Positions 9,019 to 20,564 of a DNA stretch of 64,000 nucleotides are shown here, one piece after another. The notes beneath the pieces were generated by a model. That model had not been told where the DNA came from. It worked only from the letters and a program-made list of their open reading frames with translations, and did not search any database. Origin of the DNA: Prosapia bicincta (Eukaryota; Arthropoda; Insecta; Hemiptera; Cercopidae); NCBI GenBank assembly GCA_036971475.1, contig JBAIZL010000010.1, forward strand, positions 4,363,282-4,427,281, in the 5' to 3' direction. Numbering within the stretch: position 1 is the stretch's first letter; each line of letters begins with the position of its first letter. A program made the position numbers and the translations under genes.

Positions 9019-9410
9019 TTAGCATAACAAAAGGGGAAAAAAATAAAATTTATTGTAACTTTTAGGTTAAATATTTTGACATAATAATAATGTGTAATAT
9101 TAATTATCTATTTTGTTTATATGTAATTATGTTGTATGTTACAAATTTTATTGTAATTATTGAGTTCGGTACAAAATTTCTATTTGTTGTATCATGTTTA
9201 AAGTAGGTTTAGTAACTGTTGTTTTGACAAGTGGGCGTGGCAACGCCTACTGTATAAATACGGAAGTGTAACCTTACTTTCACCCTAGTTGTAAGTTAGA
9301 GTTTGTAGTAGTAACACTCACTGATGATGATGACTTGGTCATTGAAATGCGTATGAGTAAATAAATGAATAATTTGTGAGTTTTGTGTATGTTTTTAATA
9401 TGAATATATT
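9019..9410 (+). mobile_element. PLE 3' region and terminal repeat
   Basis: Non-coding tail downstream of the endonuclease. It includes a GTGGGCGTGGCAACGCC segment followed by TATAAATA (about 9230-9265), which would suit a terminal-repeat promoter, and then the hammerhead. The right limit is uncertain. Confidence 0.6.
9316..9358 (+). ncRNA. type I minimal hammerhead ribozyme
   Basis: Every element fits. ACTCA (9316-9320) pairs with TGAGT (9354-9358) as stem I. CTGATGA (9321-9327) is the standard core. Stem II is ATGAC-TTG-GTCAT. GAAA is at 9344-9347. A-U then U-G closes a 2-base GC loop for helix III, leaving A9353 as the cleavage-site base (GUA). Short helix III is the known form of PLE hammerheads, proposed to act in processing of PLE transcripts. 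Confidence 0.8.
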
Positions 9411-9552
9411 TTTTAGTTGAATTTCTGTATGCTTTATATTATATTTCAATCTTTGACCAAGTTTTTTTGCTTTCGACTGAAACAATAGAATATAAAATCA
9501 TTTTATGTTTCTATATAATTGATGTGAAAAGATTAAAAAAAGATATACTTAC

Positions 9553-9737
9553 AAGTGTTATTCGGTGTAGTGTGAGAATGTGAACTGATCAATCCATCCA
9601 AGCGCATTGCCCGAAGAAGTTTTTCAAATCCTTCTAACGAGATTGTTTCCCCATCTCCAAAATGTTGAAAAACCATCTGTACATACACTTGGTTATCCAT
9701 CCAGTTGTTCTTTAAATCTATTCTTGGATTCTGGTCA
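9553..9737 (-). CDS. internal exon, likely ZIP (SLC39) zinc transporter
   Basis: A 185-base minus-strand exon bounded by a perfect acceptor (TTATAG before TGACCAG) and donor (ACACTT then GTAAGT). It holds 61 whole codons plus one base at each end, with no stop, starting DQNPRIDLKNNWMDNQ. The stretch VFQHFGDGETISLEGFEKLL followed by a His-bearing SSHSHTTPNN matches the luminal N-terminal pattern of LIV-1 type ZIP transporters (fear-of-intimacy, ZIP6/10 group), which move zinc across membranes. Flanking exons are not recognisable here; transmembrane exons would lie beyond base 1. The exon call is strong, the family moderate. Confidence 0.65.
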
Positions 9738-10680
9738 CTATAACCAAAACATCATGAAAAATTAGTATAATTTCTTTTAATGATGTTAGCTAAATTAAAC
9801 AAAGGACAAATCACTAAATTCCTTATACTTGAGCAAATACAGATTTTCCAATGACGCTACAAAACATCATTTCTGAAAGAGCAGATATATGTTGCCTTGT
9901 GTATTATGTAGTAGGTTGATCGGTCATTGAGAGCATTTTCAATACATGCAGAAGTTTTTGAAGTGAAATAGTTTTAAAGGATGAATTTGTTTACTGTGTT
10001 TTTATATAGCAGTTTAATTATTTTAAAAATTGTTTTTGTGTACATATGTTAAATATATGAACAAAACCTTATAATATTGCTTCATATATTACACTCTGTA
10101 TTTTTTAGAAAATATGTGCATAATTGTTTTTGATAATTAATTGATAAAACATGGATAATATTTTCCAGTAAATTATTGATAAAATACATTTTCCAATGAC
10201 AAAAGGCTGCCTGCTAATAACATCTGGAAACCTAGAAATAATGTTTTGAGGGTCAACTTGACGACGAGAATTTCAGGGGGTTTTCAACCAATTGGTTATA
10301 TGGTTCCTCCCAAAGTAGAAAATTTTCCATTTAACTCCACTTCCTTCTCAATTTTACTTTTTCCGATTCTGAATAACTTTTTCTTTGTTCAATAACATCT
10401 CCAATACCTGCATCTAAATAATCTACAAAATCTTCTGACACACTTTTTATATTTTTGACAAAAAGTCAATTTTGTATTAACTTAATATTGAACAGATTAT
10501 TTAAATAAAAATGTAACTATTAGTTTTTCAGTTATTGCATCGCGTACATAAATGTCTACAAATAAAAAAGTGTCTGTAACACAAGAACAAAACTTGGAAA
10601 TCACATAAAAAGACGTTAACATGTAAAACAAGAACAAAAGCGTTGAGTAAAATATAGATTAAAAAAAAAACTATAACACC
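9738..10680 (-). other. probable intron, no feature seen
   Basis: Sequence immediately upstream of the ZIP-like exon on the minus strand. AT-rich, with no recognisable repeat or upstream exon. Confidence 0.5.
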
Positions 10681-10704
10681 TTAAGGAGCAGCGTATGAGT
10701 TTAT

Positions 10705-11695
10705 TACAAGTTTACTATAAGGCTGTGGACATACAGAAGGCAACTGGTGATCGCAACTCAACGAAAACTTGAGTTGCTATTAGAAAAATTGCTTGTTGGT
10801 TTACAAGATTGTTCATATAAAGTTGCTAGTTTAGTTGTCAGTTATGTCGTCATCAGCAGAATGCCGTCCTTGTCTATATTTCAAGACACAAACTACAAAA
10901 ACCTTACAAAAAAGACAATTCAGTGTAGGCCTACACCCCTATAACATTATTCATGTGAGACAAAGTCAATATATTGCTGTGCAAAATTCACGAAATTATC
11001 CAGACCAATTTTTTAATTATTATCGTATGATCATTAGCAGTTACAAGTACCTTTTAAATCATGTATTTTAGAACATCAAGGAAAAAACAAATAATTGGCG
11101 AGAACTGCTTTCAGCTGCATAAAGATTAACAATAACACTCAGCTAAGGTTAATTGCTCATTTAAGTATTTTTTGTATGTATAACTGCAAAACTTAAAATA
11201 GCATTACATTAAAATGAAATAAAAATTAGTTTTTAAACATAGTAATTTTATAGTTCAAGTGTCGATTTTATATATTTTGAAAGAAATGTTGGTAATCATT
11301 CATATCGTCTTGAAGTTGTTGGATACACAAATCATGTCATGACCAGAACCAGCAATATTTTGTTTTCCTGACATACTATACCAGTATAATAAAAGTCTAT
11401 TCAAAGAAACAAAAACACAAAAAATACAAATGAAAATAATTATTATTTAAATACCGAACCACTCTCGAGAAATGCATACACAACAAATACTGCTGGCAAC
11501 TGAGAAACAAATTTACAGCATGTCATGACTGGAGCAACTCTAGTTTCTGTCTCTCCCGCTGGTCGTGTTGCTATCACTTCACTATGAATATGTGTATGGA
11601 ACTCTATATGCTGTGAAAAAGCAATTTCAGTTTGTGTTGTGTTGCCATCACCAGTTGCCTTCTGTAAGTCCACAGCCTAACATAACGCCCATATA
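10705..11695. repeat. inverted repeat pair, unclassified
   Basis: AGGCTGTGGACATACAGAAG (near 10720) recurs inverted near 11650-11685 as GCTGTGGACTTACAGAAGGC, with similarity for about 70 bases (ACTGGTGATSGCAAC). About 800 bases separate the arms. The arms may be ends of an uncharacterised DNA element or part of a dispersed repeat. No transposase is visible inside. Confidence 0.5.
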
Positions 11696-12129
11696 CAGCA
11701 ACAAAGTCTACACTTATAGGTATTGGAAAAGGAGAGAGAAAGGCACTGTAAAGAAGAAATATTACTTCTTCCTTCACACACAAAATGGTAAGCGCATAAG
11801 TAATTTGCCAAGTCAATTTGATACGATGCACTTAAAAAAAATTTAAAGATTGTTAGTAGTTTAGATAATTTTTTTCATAAAAATCTTTAATTTTGAATAG
11901 TTATAAGAACAGCATGATAAATGAAATTTAAACAAAAAATTCTAACCTTAATAATTGTTTTATTAAATTATTTAATTATAAACACTTGCAAATAAATATA
12001 AGCCTACACAATTTGGTAACATCCAATTACAATAGTTATCTCAAAAGATATCAATTTGTTTTACATATATAAAAAGTTGTTTAAAAACCTGTAGTTTAAA
12101 AAGTACATTTAAAACTAATTTTTCTACAT

Positions 12130-12390
12130 CACATCATTTTCAAATAAATTTTTGGTGCTGAAGAACAAGCTTTTTTCAATTGAATGTCATACAATTCTGC
12201 CGTCAAACTGGTTTCCAAATCATTCTTGTTTTCAAAGTGTCTTCCCCCAAAATGTTGTTTCAGCGACAGCAACAAGTAAGAAATAAGTTGACAGTGCAAA
12301 GTCAGAGGAATAAAGTGGTTGTCTAAGACCATCCTGTGAAACTCCTCAATTAATTCTTGGTTTTGATGGGCAGCATATGTTTTTCTTCAT
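12130..12390 (-). pseudogene. mariner transposase C-terminal relic
   Basis: On the minus strand AAHQNQELIEEFHRMVLD is followed by a segment reading SLKQHFGGRHFENKNDLET. These match the mariner region ARPH...LI..F.W.VL and the later F.LKKHLGG..F.ND. stretch. The catalytic-site proline run (SPDLAPSD) is degraded. The remainder of the gene is absent or unrecognisable. Confidence 0.7.
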
Positions 12391-12399
12391 CTTATAATT

Positions 12400-13685
12400 T
12401 TATTCTCCCTTCAATGGAAATTGGTAACTATAAGAAACCATTAGCCTTTACATAAAATCTTCACTGTACATACACAATTCGCAATGAATTTTAATCACAT
12501 TTATATTTTTCCTGTAAAACACCAACTAACGGTAGATGGAGAGGTGACTTCATAGATGCTGGAGCCTGATTATAATTGATCTATAGACATAGGTAGGAAT
12601 TTTACAGTGATCCACCCAGACTCAAATTCCCTGCATCTTCCTGCCACAATGAATAAAACATGTTAAATTTTGAGATAGCCCTCATATATGGATTTCGTAG
12701 AAAATTTTATTGGAAAAATTCTGAAACCTCATGTCAAACATTATACTTTACATGAAGATGAATAACTTTTTTAAGACGTTTAGTATTAATATTTCTTTAC
12801 AAGCTTGAAAACCGTCAGTATTTTCAACATATCTCAAGAAAAAAGATAAACATTTTCCCACCATACATATTTTTGTTCTGGGGCAAAATGGGTTATTGTT
12901 ATTCTTCCAAGAGTTATTTTTCATCTTAATTAACATCATTATTATGTCATGTGGCAACCCTGCTCCTTCATCTATGATCAAATATGCCTTTATATATAAA
13001 AATGTGGACAAGCCTACTATAAGCGAAACAAGGGCAACAACCATACAACTCAAAAACATAAGAAAAGGATTGATTTCTTGTGAAATAATGAATGGAGAGA
13101 AATTATTGGACAAATTAAATAGAAAAATATGTTACTGAAGAATGCACTATATGTTCAATCGATCAAAAAAACTCATCACAGATAAACAGAAATTAAATTT
13201 TAAAATGAGGCATAAACTATAACCGGAACGCAGAAGAAAAACTGAAACAAGGGCAAACCTCCAAAGGGAGCTGTAGCCAATTTCCTCCTCAATACAAGGC
13301 ATAACCATTTATCAGCTCTTAAATTAGACAAGGTTTTGCGATATGTCTTGTGTGATTAAATGGAATAAATTAATGGTCTAAGAACATCTTCTTAACATGA
13401 AAAAGCATAACAGTGAAAAAGATGAGGATATTTAAAGATTATTGGGAAGAAACAACCTTTGGCTCTATTCTTACAAGTCAAGTATCTGAAAATAAAAAAA
13501 GATTAGAGGTAAAAATAATGTTCTTGGAATCTGAAGTAGGCTAATAGTTAGAATTATTTCTTCTAAATTCATAAATTACAGTAATGAAAAGCTATGAATT
13601 TTTAAATGCTTTAAATAATTGACATTTTAAGTAAGTTAAACATACAAAACTATAATGATTTCTAGAGCAACTGTGGCCTAATGTT
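12400..13685. other. no supported gene
   Basis: Overlapping open frames exist on both strands around 12750-13140 (about 80 and 121 codons), but neither has splice signals, a known motif or family resemblance. They are probably chance frames. Confidence 0.45.
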
Positions 13686-13687
13686 AT

Positions 13688-13901
13688 AATATTTTAAATA
13701 ACAAACCCAACAACATCACATTGTACAAAAAATAACAATAAATTTATAACCTCAATATTTTTTGCTATATATTTTACGTTGTACATTAAATTAATTTTGT
13801 TCAGTACTTCTGAAGATGGTTACCTGGTAACCGAAACGTACATCAAGTGAATAAATAAAGTTAATTTGTGGTTATTGGGTTTTTTATTTAAAATATTATA
13901 C
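13688..13901. mobile_element. short foldback with hammerhead candidate
   Basis: TATTTTAAATAACAAACCCA near 13688 is mirrored near 13880-13901. Between them lies the hammerhead candidate at 13805-13849. Same architecture as the other PLE-derived foldbacks but without (TA)n. Confidence 0.6.
13805..13849 (+). ncRNA. hammerhead ribozyme candidate
   Basis: Stem I TACTT (13805-13809) pairs with AAGTG after the cleavage site, directly flanking the core CTGAAGA (13810-13816). Stem II is GGTTA..TAACC, GAAA is at 13833-13836, and helix III has A-U, a C-A mismatch and G-C around a TA loop, cleaving after AUC. A degraded relative (CTGAGGA, AAAA) lies on the minus strand near 22925-22975. Confidence 0.5.
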
Positions 13902-14046
13902 AAAACTATGACAAAATGTTATCAGGGCTTCTATTATTATTGCTATCCCTGAATTTTAAAACATAACTTCAGATCAAGTCATTTTAAATAATAAAATAAT
14001 AATAATTATTATTATTTTGATTAATAAAATAAATAATTTATTAGTA

Positions 14047-14336
14047 TTTTTTATATAGGCTAATGAAAGATCACAGACAATTTTGCCTTTTTAAAACAAT
14101 CAACGCTTCGAATTTCTTTCTGAAATTCCTTTTCAAGAGCTCAAATTTTAATTAAACAATTACAATACATAACCTACTATTTATAAAATACATAACATAT
14201 AAAACATATTAAAATCAACAATTATAAAACTCTTAATAAATATCCATTTACAAGTCAAACCTTGTCTTATCACAATAAAACAGACCCCTTTTTAAAAAAG
14301 CAAAATTGTCTGTGATGTCATTAGCCTATATAAAAA
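14047..14336. mobile_element. MITE-like foldback, family M1
   Basis: Left arm 14047-14094 (TATATAGGCTAATGAAAGAT...) is the reverse complement of 14290-14336 with few changes. A shorter relative with the same arms lies at 31876-31982. No coding capacity. Confidence 0.7.
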
Positions 14337-15473
14337 AATTAATTTGTTATTAACAGATATTAAATAAATATATTCATTTATTAGTTGCTAAAATTTAAGA
14401 TCCACAAAAAGTTATTTTAAAACCTACAATTGGAAACAGAAAGATTTATGGTTTTGTTTATTTTGTTTGAAGTATATCAGTCAACAGTAGTCAAACGATG
14501 TGAAAGTGAAATCAGATTATAGCTCAGGTCAGAGTTGTTATTTGAAATATGTACCTAGACATTGATTCTGTTTTTTATGCAACTGGATATGCCAATGAAG
14601 TGTTGACCTTGAGAAGCATGGAAGAAGAGAAAAATAATACATAAATCATGACATAACTCTCAGTAAAAGATCATATTTCTTGGAAATGTGACCGTTGAAC
14701 TGAAAAGGACTTTGAATAATGTGATTGTATTCCGATAGTTGGTCATTGTCAATCTGATAAGGACAAAATATTTCCATTAATGCAGCATGTCAAGTACAGC
14801 CGATGGTAATGCAACACAGCTTCTCTCTTTATACTAGAAACCACACCTTAACCTACCAACTCTCTTAAAACAAAGTAAAAACATATAAATAATTCCTGTA
14901 AATATTTAAACACATTATACTAACATATTTTTTAAAATCTCAATTATGTTTTTGATATTTACTTCATAATTATAAAATATATGTCATAGCTTGAAGTGTC
15001 GGAAAAGTATTTTGAGTCGAAAAAATGGTCAACTTCCAGCATTCTCCTGAAGAATTTACATTAATTGTTCTAGTTTGTAGGATTACCTCTAAAACAATAT
15101 TCAGCTCAGTACAGTAAGATCCCATCATCTAATGCGGGAACGATCTGTAATACATAGTGAACAAAATATTTCGTGTGTGTAATTATTTATATCTTATAAT
15201 GTTTTCTATTAACATATCCTCTAAAAATGTCATCACCAAGTACTGACAATAATATTCCTTCAAAAATTTAATACAATGGACCCAAAGTGTATTTGCTCAA
15301 GTCATTTCAACCTGCTGATCATTGTTTTAGTACTATCATTCTTCTTATTACAAAAATTAACACTTTAAATATATCTCAAATATTACTTTAATGATTTGTT
15401 AAACTTCTTTAAGACTTAGTGGTATCCAAATAGCACAATTACTACACAAATGTGAAATAGGCTGTAGCATCTA
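14337..15473. other. no feature seen
   Basis: AT-rich, no coding or repeat structure recognised. Confidence 0.5.
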
Positions 15474-15475
15474 TA

Positions 15476-17179
15476 GTGTTGCCAGAAAGTTTAGGGACAC
15501 CCCTCCAAAAGTGACTTGTTAATTCTGTCCCTACACTAACAGCAGATTGGCTAACTCTATATATTTCCCTGTTAACACAATCAAAACGAAGTTTTTTGGT
15601 GTGTTTCTCATTACTGTATGTATAAACCTTTTCGAGATATGATTTTTTTAGGATTTAAAAATTTTATAGGAAACACCTATTTTTGGAAACATTAAAATTC
15701 ATAACTTCTGAAGTAAATGTCCAATGATCTTAATAATTGGCATGTTGTTTTAGCATAACATATGGAGAAAAAAAATGCTATTTCAACGACTAGAAAAAAA
15801 TCACTCACAGTTTGGTGATCGCTCAAAGTTTGTTTCATTTTTTTATTTCAGAAATGAAAAACTGATAACTTTGGTACGTTAAAGCACCCGAACTATGAGA
15901 GCATTAGGCAATCCCAGCACACCGGCGTGTTCCTCACAGAAAAGAGGAGGGGATAGCGCTGCGCGCGCACTCATTCTTCATCAGTCGTCTTGTTGCTGTC
16001 TGCTACAAACTGGCCATTTTTGTGCTGTGTTTACGGAAATTTCTTTTGTGTTCAATGAGGCATCAATCAGTTAGTGTTGATGTGAAGTGGCAGGTTGTGA
16101 GTATGTTTAAGTTGGGAAAGTCTTATAGAGACATAGGATGTGCATTAAACATTTCTAAAACATGTGTTGAAAATACCGTTAAGTGATTCCGTGACTTTGG
16201 CACAGTTTTGGAGCATCCCAGGAGCTCTCCCAGACAAGACCGAAAGCTGATAAACCTCAGTAAGAAAGACAGAAATGCAAGTGCTAGTGATATTTTAACT
16301 GAAATGAAAAGAACCGATGCTTCTATTGATATTTATGTGTCAACTGTGTCACAATGCTTACGAGACAAAGGTATGCACTCTTTTTATACTCTGAGAAAAC
16401 CTTTGTTGAACAATCTCACTAAAAAAAGACGCAAATTGTAGTGCAGAGCGCGCCGAGGGTGGCAAAAAGAAGCTTGGAGACGTGTTATCTTCTCAGATGA
16501 GTGCCGTTTCGAACTTTTCCCACGACGAAAGATCAGAGTTCGTCGTACAAAAACTGAGAAATTCTTGCCGGCCTGTGTTGCCCCAGTTGTTCAGATGGGT
16601 GGAGATGCGGTTATGGCATAGGGGTGTATCACTTCTGAAGGACCAGGAGACCATTACTTTGTTGATGGTACCATAAACAGCACCGCCTACTGCACGATTA
16701 TGGAAGAAGTCATGCTTCCTTCAGCTCACAGGTTGTTGGGCGAAAATTATATCTACCAACAGGACGATGCACCCTGCCACAAATCGAGGCAAACCATGCA
16801 ATGGTTTAAAGAGTTCGATGTCGAGGTTCTTCCCTGGCCAGTCAGAAGCCCAGACCTAAACCCTATTGATAATATCTGGAATACTATGGTGATACGAATA
16901 GCAAAGTAGAAGCCATTAAACAAAGAGGAACTGTGATTCATGGTCGCGAACATCTGGCGCCAAATCAGCAAGGACGATTGTATCGAGCTAATTGACACCA
17001 TGCCGAACCGAGTAAATGAATGCAGGAAAGCTAAAGGTGGCCCAATTGACTATTAACAACATTATGTAGCCTTTTTTCATGATTTGTGAGTGATTTCGTT
17101 AATTTTGTATTAATTATATGGTTTTAAAATGTAAATTTCGCTTTTTATTTACTTGTTCCTTGTAACTTTCTGGCAATAC
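15476..17179 (+). mobile_element. Tc1-like transposon with TA target site
   Basis: The ends are inverted: GTGTTGCCAGAAAGTTTAGG at the left and, reversed, GTATTGCCAGAAAGTTACAA at the right, each next to TA. The 1.7-kb length and a single transposase frame are typical of Tc1. The termini resemble those of the palindromic MITE at 53412-54309. Confidence 0.85.
16055..17056 (+). pseudogene. Tc1-family transposase with five in-frame stops
   Basis: A single frame runs from ATG (MRHQSVSVDVKWQVVSMFKL) to TAA, ending GGPIDY. Motifs occur in order: an N-terminal helix-turn-helix (KSYRDIGCALNISKTCVENT), IFSDECRFELF with the first Asp, YQQDDAPCHKS with the second, and RSPDLNPIDNIW near the third. Tc1 normally has NPIENxW; here the Glu position is Asp. 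Five in-frame stops (16183, 16439, 16619, 16907, 16934) interrupt it, yet I see no frameshift. At least three are explained by C-to-T or G-to-A changes (CGA to TGA, TGG to TAG, TGG to TGA). Confidence 0.88.
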
Positions 17180-17181
17180 TA

Positions 17182-17864
17182 TATACTTTCCTGTAACCCT
17201 AACAATACACCCTTCATAAAAGAAGCTCCCAATACTTCCCTATATCTCTGAAAGGGAGGGAGAGTCATTCCTCATTTTAATCATATCTATTTTCACAACC
17301 CTTTATACATCATTCATACGTGATATTATTTAAAATGACTGACTGCCATAGAAGACATAACAAAATCAAATGAAAGAGAAATTTTACAAAACAATATACT
17401 AACTACACAAATTATACAACCGATAAAATTCTCAACTTAATAATTTTATTACTACAATTTATAGCTGTATATTAAATAGAAAATATTACAACAGATTATA
17501 CATCTGTTCTGGGTATTTCTTCTTTTTTGTTAATTTTGTTGAAACTATTTTCTTTATCCACTGTTAATTTTATTAGGATCACCCACTACACAATGAAAGT
17601 TTATACTGTGCAAATGTATTTATTAACAAATGTACTTAAGGTCAAACCTCCCATTTTTTCCATCTTTTTCTCCCCAACATTGTATACCTTCTATTATTTT
17701 CAATTATTAACCTTCCTTTCATTTGTTGTTTAGCAGATCCTTAATTTCTTTACAAGAAAAATGGTTTTGAAATTTGTTCTACAAAAAATGTTACATGAAC
17801 ATTACATAAATTAATTAAAAAGAATTGAAACGCAGTTTTGTTGTACATCTTGAGGTTTCTTTTA
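17182..17864. other. no feature seen
   Basis: AT-rich sequence without recognisable coding or repeat content. Confidence 0.5.
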
Positions 17865-18042
17865 TTAAATTACATTTTTGGTATCACTTGACAAAAAAAC
17901 CACTACTTACTGATATTTTTCAGTAGACACGTTTCACACTAGGTCAGTGCATTGTTCAATGCTGTGAGTCACGGACAAGACTCTGAGCGTGAAACGCATC
18001 TGCTGAAAAATATCAGTAAGTAGTGGTTTCTTTGCCTAGACT
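17865..18042. mobile_element. PLE-type terminal palindrome, family F3, copy 1
   Basis: ACCACTACTTACTGATATTT (17900) is mirrored at about 18010-18030. The interior has GTGAGTCACGGACAAGAC and a GAAACGTGTC-type hammerhead 3' half on the minus strand. The 5' core reads CTGACCTA, which lacks a usable stem II, so activity is doubtful. The same family ends the PLE at 42950-43110, which ties F3 to PLEs. Confidence 0.65.
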
Positions 18043-18429
18043 AAGGTCTAAAAAAGAATTGGTTTCTCTTTTTTTAACCCTAGTGTGGCAGTTTCTCATA
18101 CTTTCTACAACTCAAATTGTTGGCTGCAGCACTCCCTTTGCGGTAGCATTACTAACGTTCAATACCATCTATCTTACCCAACAAATGCACTTATTTTACA
18201 CCCAAACTTGTGATGTCAAATTTACAACACTAAAACCATTAACGTTTGTTTTTTGGGATATACAGTTTTATATTTTACTGGAAATATATAAAAATTTTAA
18301 ATAAGCAAAATTGTAAAAATGGGATTTGTTTGAGAGGCCAACTTATCATACTTGGTAGGAATGTAATACATAGTCTAACAAAATGTTTTTGTATTCATAT
18401 AGAGTCTTAAACGATCTCTAAAAATTAGA

Positions 18430-19420
18430 AAGTTTTCATGAAATGTTTTATTTGCTCAAAAGTGGACATAATGAACAAAACAGTTAAATCGTGGTCATAC
18501 AAGCTTTATTTTACAAAATTCTGGCTCCATTTTGTTCTCTTCATTCATTGCTACACACTTTTCCCATTGTTCAAACTCAATAGTTGGGAGTTTCCTCATC
18601 ATTTCTTGCTTTATTGTTCCTATATTTTCCCAGTCTGTACACTCATCACAAATTAAATGTTGAGAAAGGAAAACTGTTGCTAGGAGTATAAGAAGGATGA
18701 TTAAAGACAGTGATAAAACTTTGAGTCAGAAATTTGTGAACAATCAACGATGAATGTGCAGGTAGAATATCATGGTGATGGATTTATCCATCCCCTTGAG
18801 TCAAATTTGGTGGCACATGATGAACACAATCTTGCAAAAGCTTGAGAATTGTGCCATACGAGGTACCATTTATTCTATGTCCTTCAAGAAGAAAAAGCTA
18901 TGCACATTAAAGAAAACAGGGAGTAAAAATTTGATTTTGAATCTACTTTTATTTCATTAATGTTTTAAGTTCAGGTTTCATTTTTCCCTTTCTATTCCTT
19001 GTTTTGAGATTTTAATTCATGCTTGTAAACAACCATGATTCATTTCCAGAGATCACACTTTTTAGGAATCCATTATTGTTTTCAAGTAAATTTTTCTATT
19101 TGGCAACAAATTTGACAATTCTCAACTGTTGGAACGTGCACATGATATATTCTCAATTAGATCAGGATTGTGATTTTGCTCTGAGTTTTTTTAAACCTAA
19201 ATATCCTGTAGAATTGTGTGTAACAAAGATTTACATAAATTAAGGTAATCTGCAATCATTTGCAAAGTTTTTTGGTGATTGATAAGGCCAAGGGCCATCA
19301 CATGATCAATGTTTTTATTAACATAAAGGTTTAGGTCTTGTATCACAATTGTTATCTTTCCAATCATCTTTAAAATGCTTAATTCACCAAAAATATTTTT
19401 TTTCCTTGAGAGCTTTTCCT
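18430..19420 (-). pseudogene. mariner (irritans-type) transposase relic
   Basis: Minus-strand fragments in order: NPDLIENISC, then VISGNESWLFTSMN (family VITGDESWVF..YDPE), then HSSLIVHKFLTQSFITVFNH followed by a degraded SYTP, and finally EFEQWEKCVAMN near the usual C-terminal F..W..R...C. Multiple stops and frameshifts. Family assignment is good; termini were not located. Confidence 0.7.
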
Positions 19421-19744
19421 GAGCTATACAAAAAATTGATGTTTTTTAAAAGCCTTCAACATATTTGTAACTTCTTCAGAGCTTTTCCAAAAAATTGATG
19501 TTAAACAAGTTCCAGAGATTTCAATACAACTGGCACACGTCAACATTCAGACGTTCATTTTAATCTCAGGGTTAATATGAGCTGGTGGCCAGTGTTGTAA
19601 GTACATGTCACAGCTGCCAATGTGGATCAGTTTGTGTATTTATTGGACAAACCTTATAACAAAGCGGCTGTATAAAATGTAATGAGACTAAGATGCGATC
19701 TAAGAATTTAGTGCATATATTACTGCTCACATCTAAAATTCTTC

Positions 19745-20560
19745 AAAATAAGATTCTTAGGCTTGAACATACTTGCCCCAGAAAGTGTTCCAAGCTTTGA
19801 AGGCTGCTTTGTAGTCTGCTTCTAGAATGTCTTTAAAAAGTCTTGTCCTACTCGCTTTCAAGGCATCTAGAGTCCCCTGGCGTTGGCCTTTGAGTGAAGT
19901 TTTTTTACCTTTGGGAACAAACAAATATTCGACTGGGGCTAAATTGGAGCTGTAGGGGAGCTGGAGAAGCGTAGAAATACCGTTCTTGACCAGCAGGTCT
20001 TGGACAATGAAGCAATTATGAGTGGGATCTTTCTTATTTCCAAATTTTCACTGATGATACTGTGAACTGCCATTTTGTCAAATCCAACTTTATCTGCAAT
20101 CATTGTCACACTTAGCAAGCGGTCTGAATATAGCACTACACACACACTTTCCTCATTTTCGTTAGTTCTACTGGTTGACAAACAAACTGCTAGAGATTCA
20201 TCGTCTATGTTCTCTCGGCCATCTTTAAAACACTTGTGCCACCTAAAAACCTGCGGCTTTGACAGTCAAGTATCTTCAAACACCTGCTTACAGACCTCCA
20301 AAGTCTCTGAGGCTGATTTATTAAGTTCCACACAAAAACTAAATCTCGTAACGCTGCTCATTTGTTCTCTGCATTTTGGAGATAGAACCAAATTTTGAAA
20401 CAGGGGTACATTATAGTGATGATGCTGCCTGAACAAAAACTAGCAGGGGAGTTTGGACTGGAGCTATTCTCTCGAGTAACCCCCCCCCCCAAACTAACTG
20501 ATTTGCACGTGCTATGGAGGTACAGTACTATCTTGAAAAAATGAGCCTCATTACTCTTCA
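19745..20560 (-). pseudogene. mariner transposase relic with internal deletion
   Basis: Read on the minus strand: SASETLEVCKQVFEDT, then PQVFRWHKCFKDGRENID, STSRTNENEESVCVVLYSDR and MIADKVGFDKMAVHSIISEN, matching the N-terminal helix-turn-helix region of mariner. It then jumps to LQLPYSSNLAPVEYLF, the last catalytic segment (normally YSPDLAPxDYFLF), and a C-terminal ADYKAAFKAWNTFWGKY. The first two catalytic Asp regions are deleted. A cytosine run of about 10 bases near 20481 lies in its upstream part. Confidence 0.8.
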
Positions 20561-20564
20561 TATA

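Noticed and set aside
11443..11673. 76-codon minus-strand frame
   Set aside because: Overlaps one arm of an inverted repeat pair and shows no family resemblance.
12748..13138. Opposed frames of 121 and 80 codons
   Set aside because: No splice sites, no domain and no relatives recognised; one has a membrane-like stretch that AT-rich sequence often produces by chance.
17865..18042. F3 palindromes as active hammerheads
   Set aside because: Core CTGACCTA lacks G8 and A9 equivalents and a stem II hairpin, although stem I and GAAAC-GTGTC remain.
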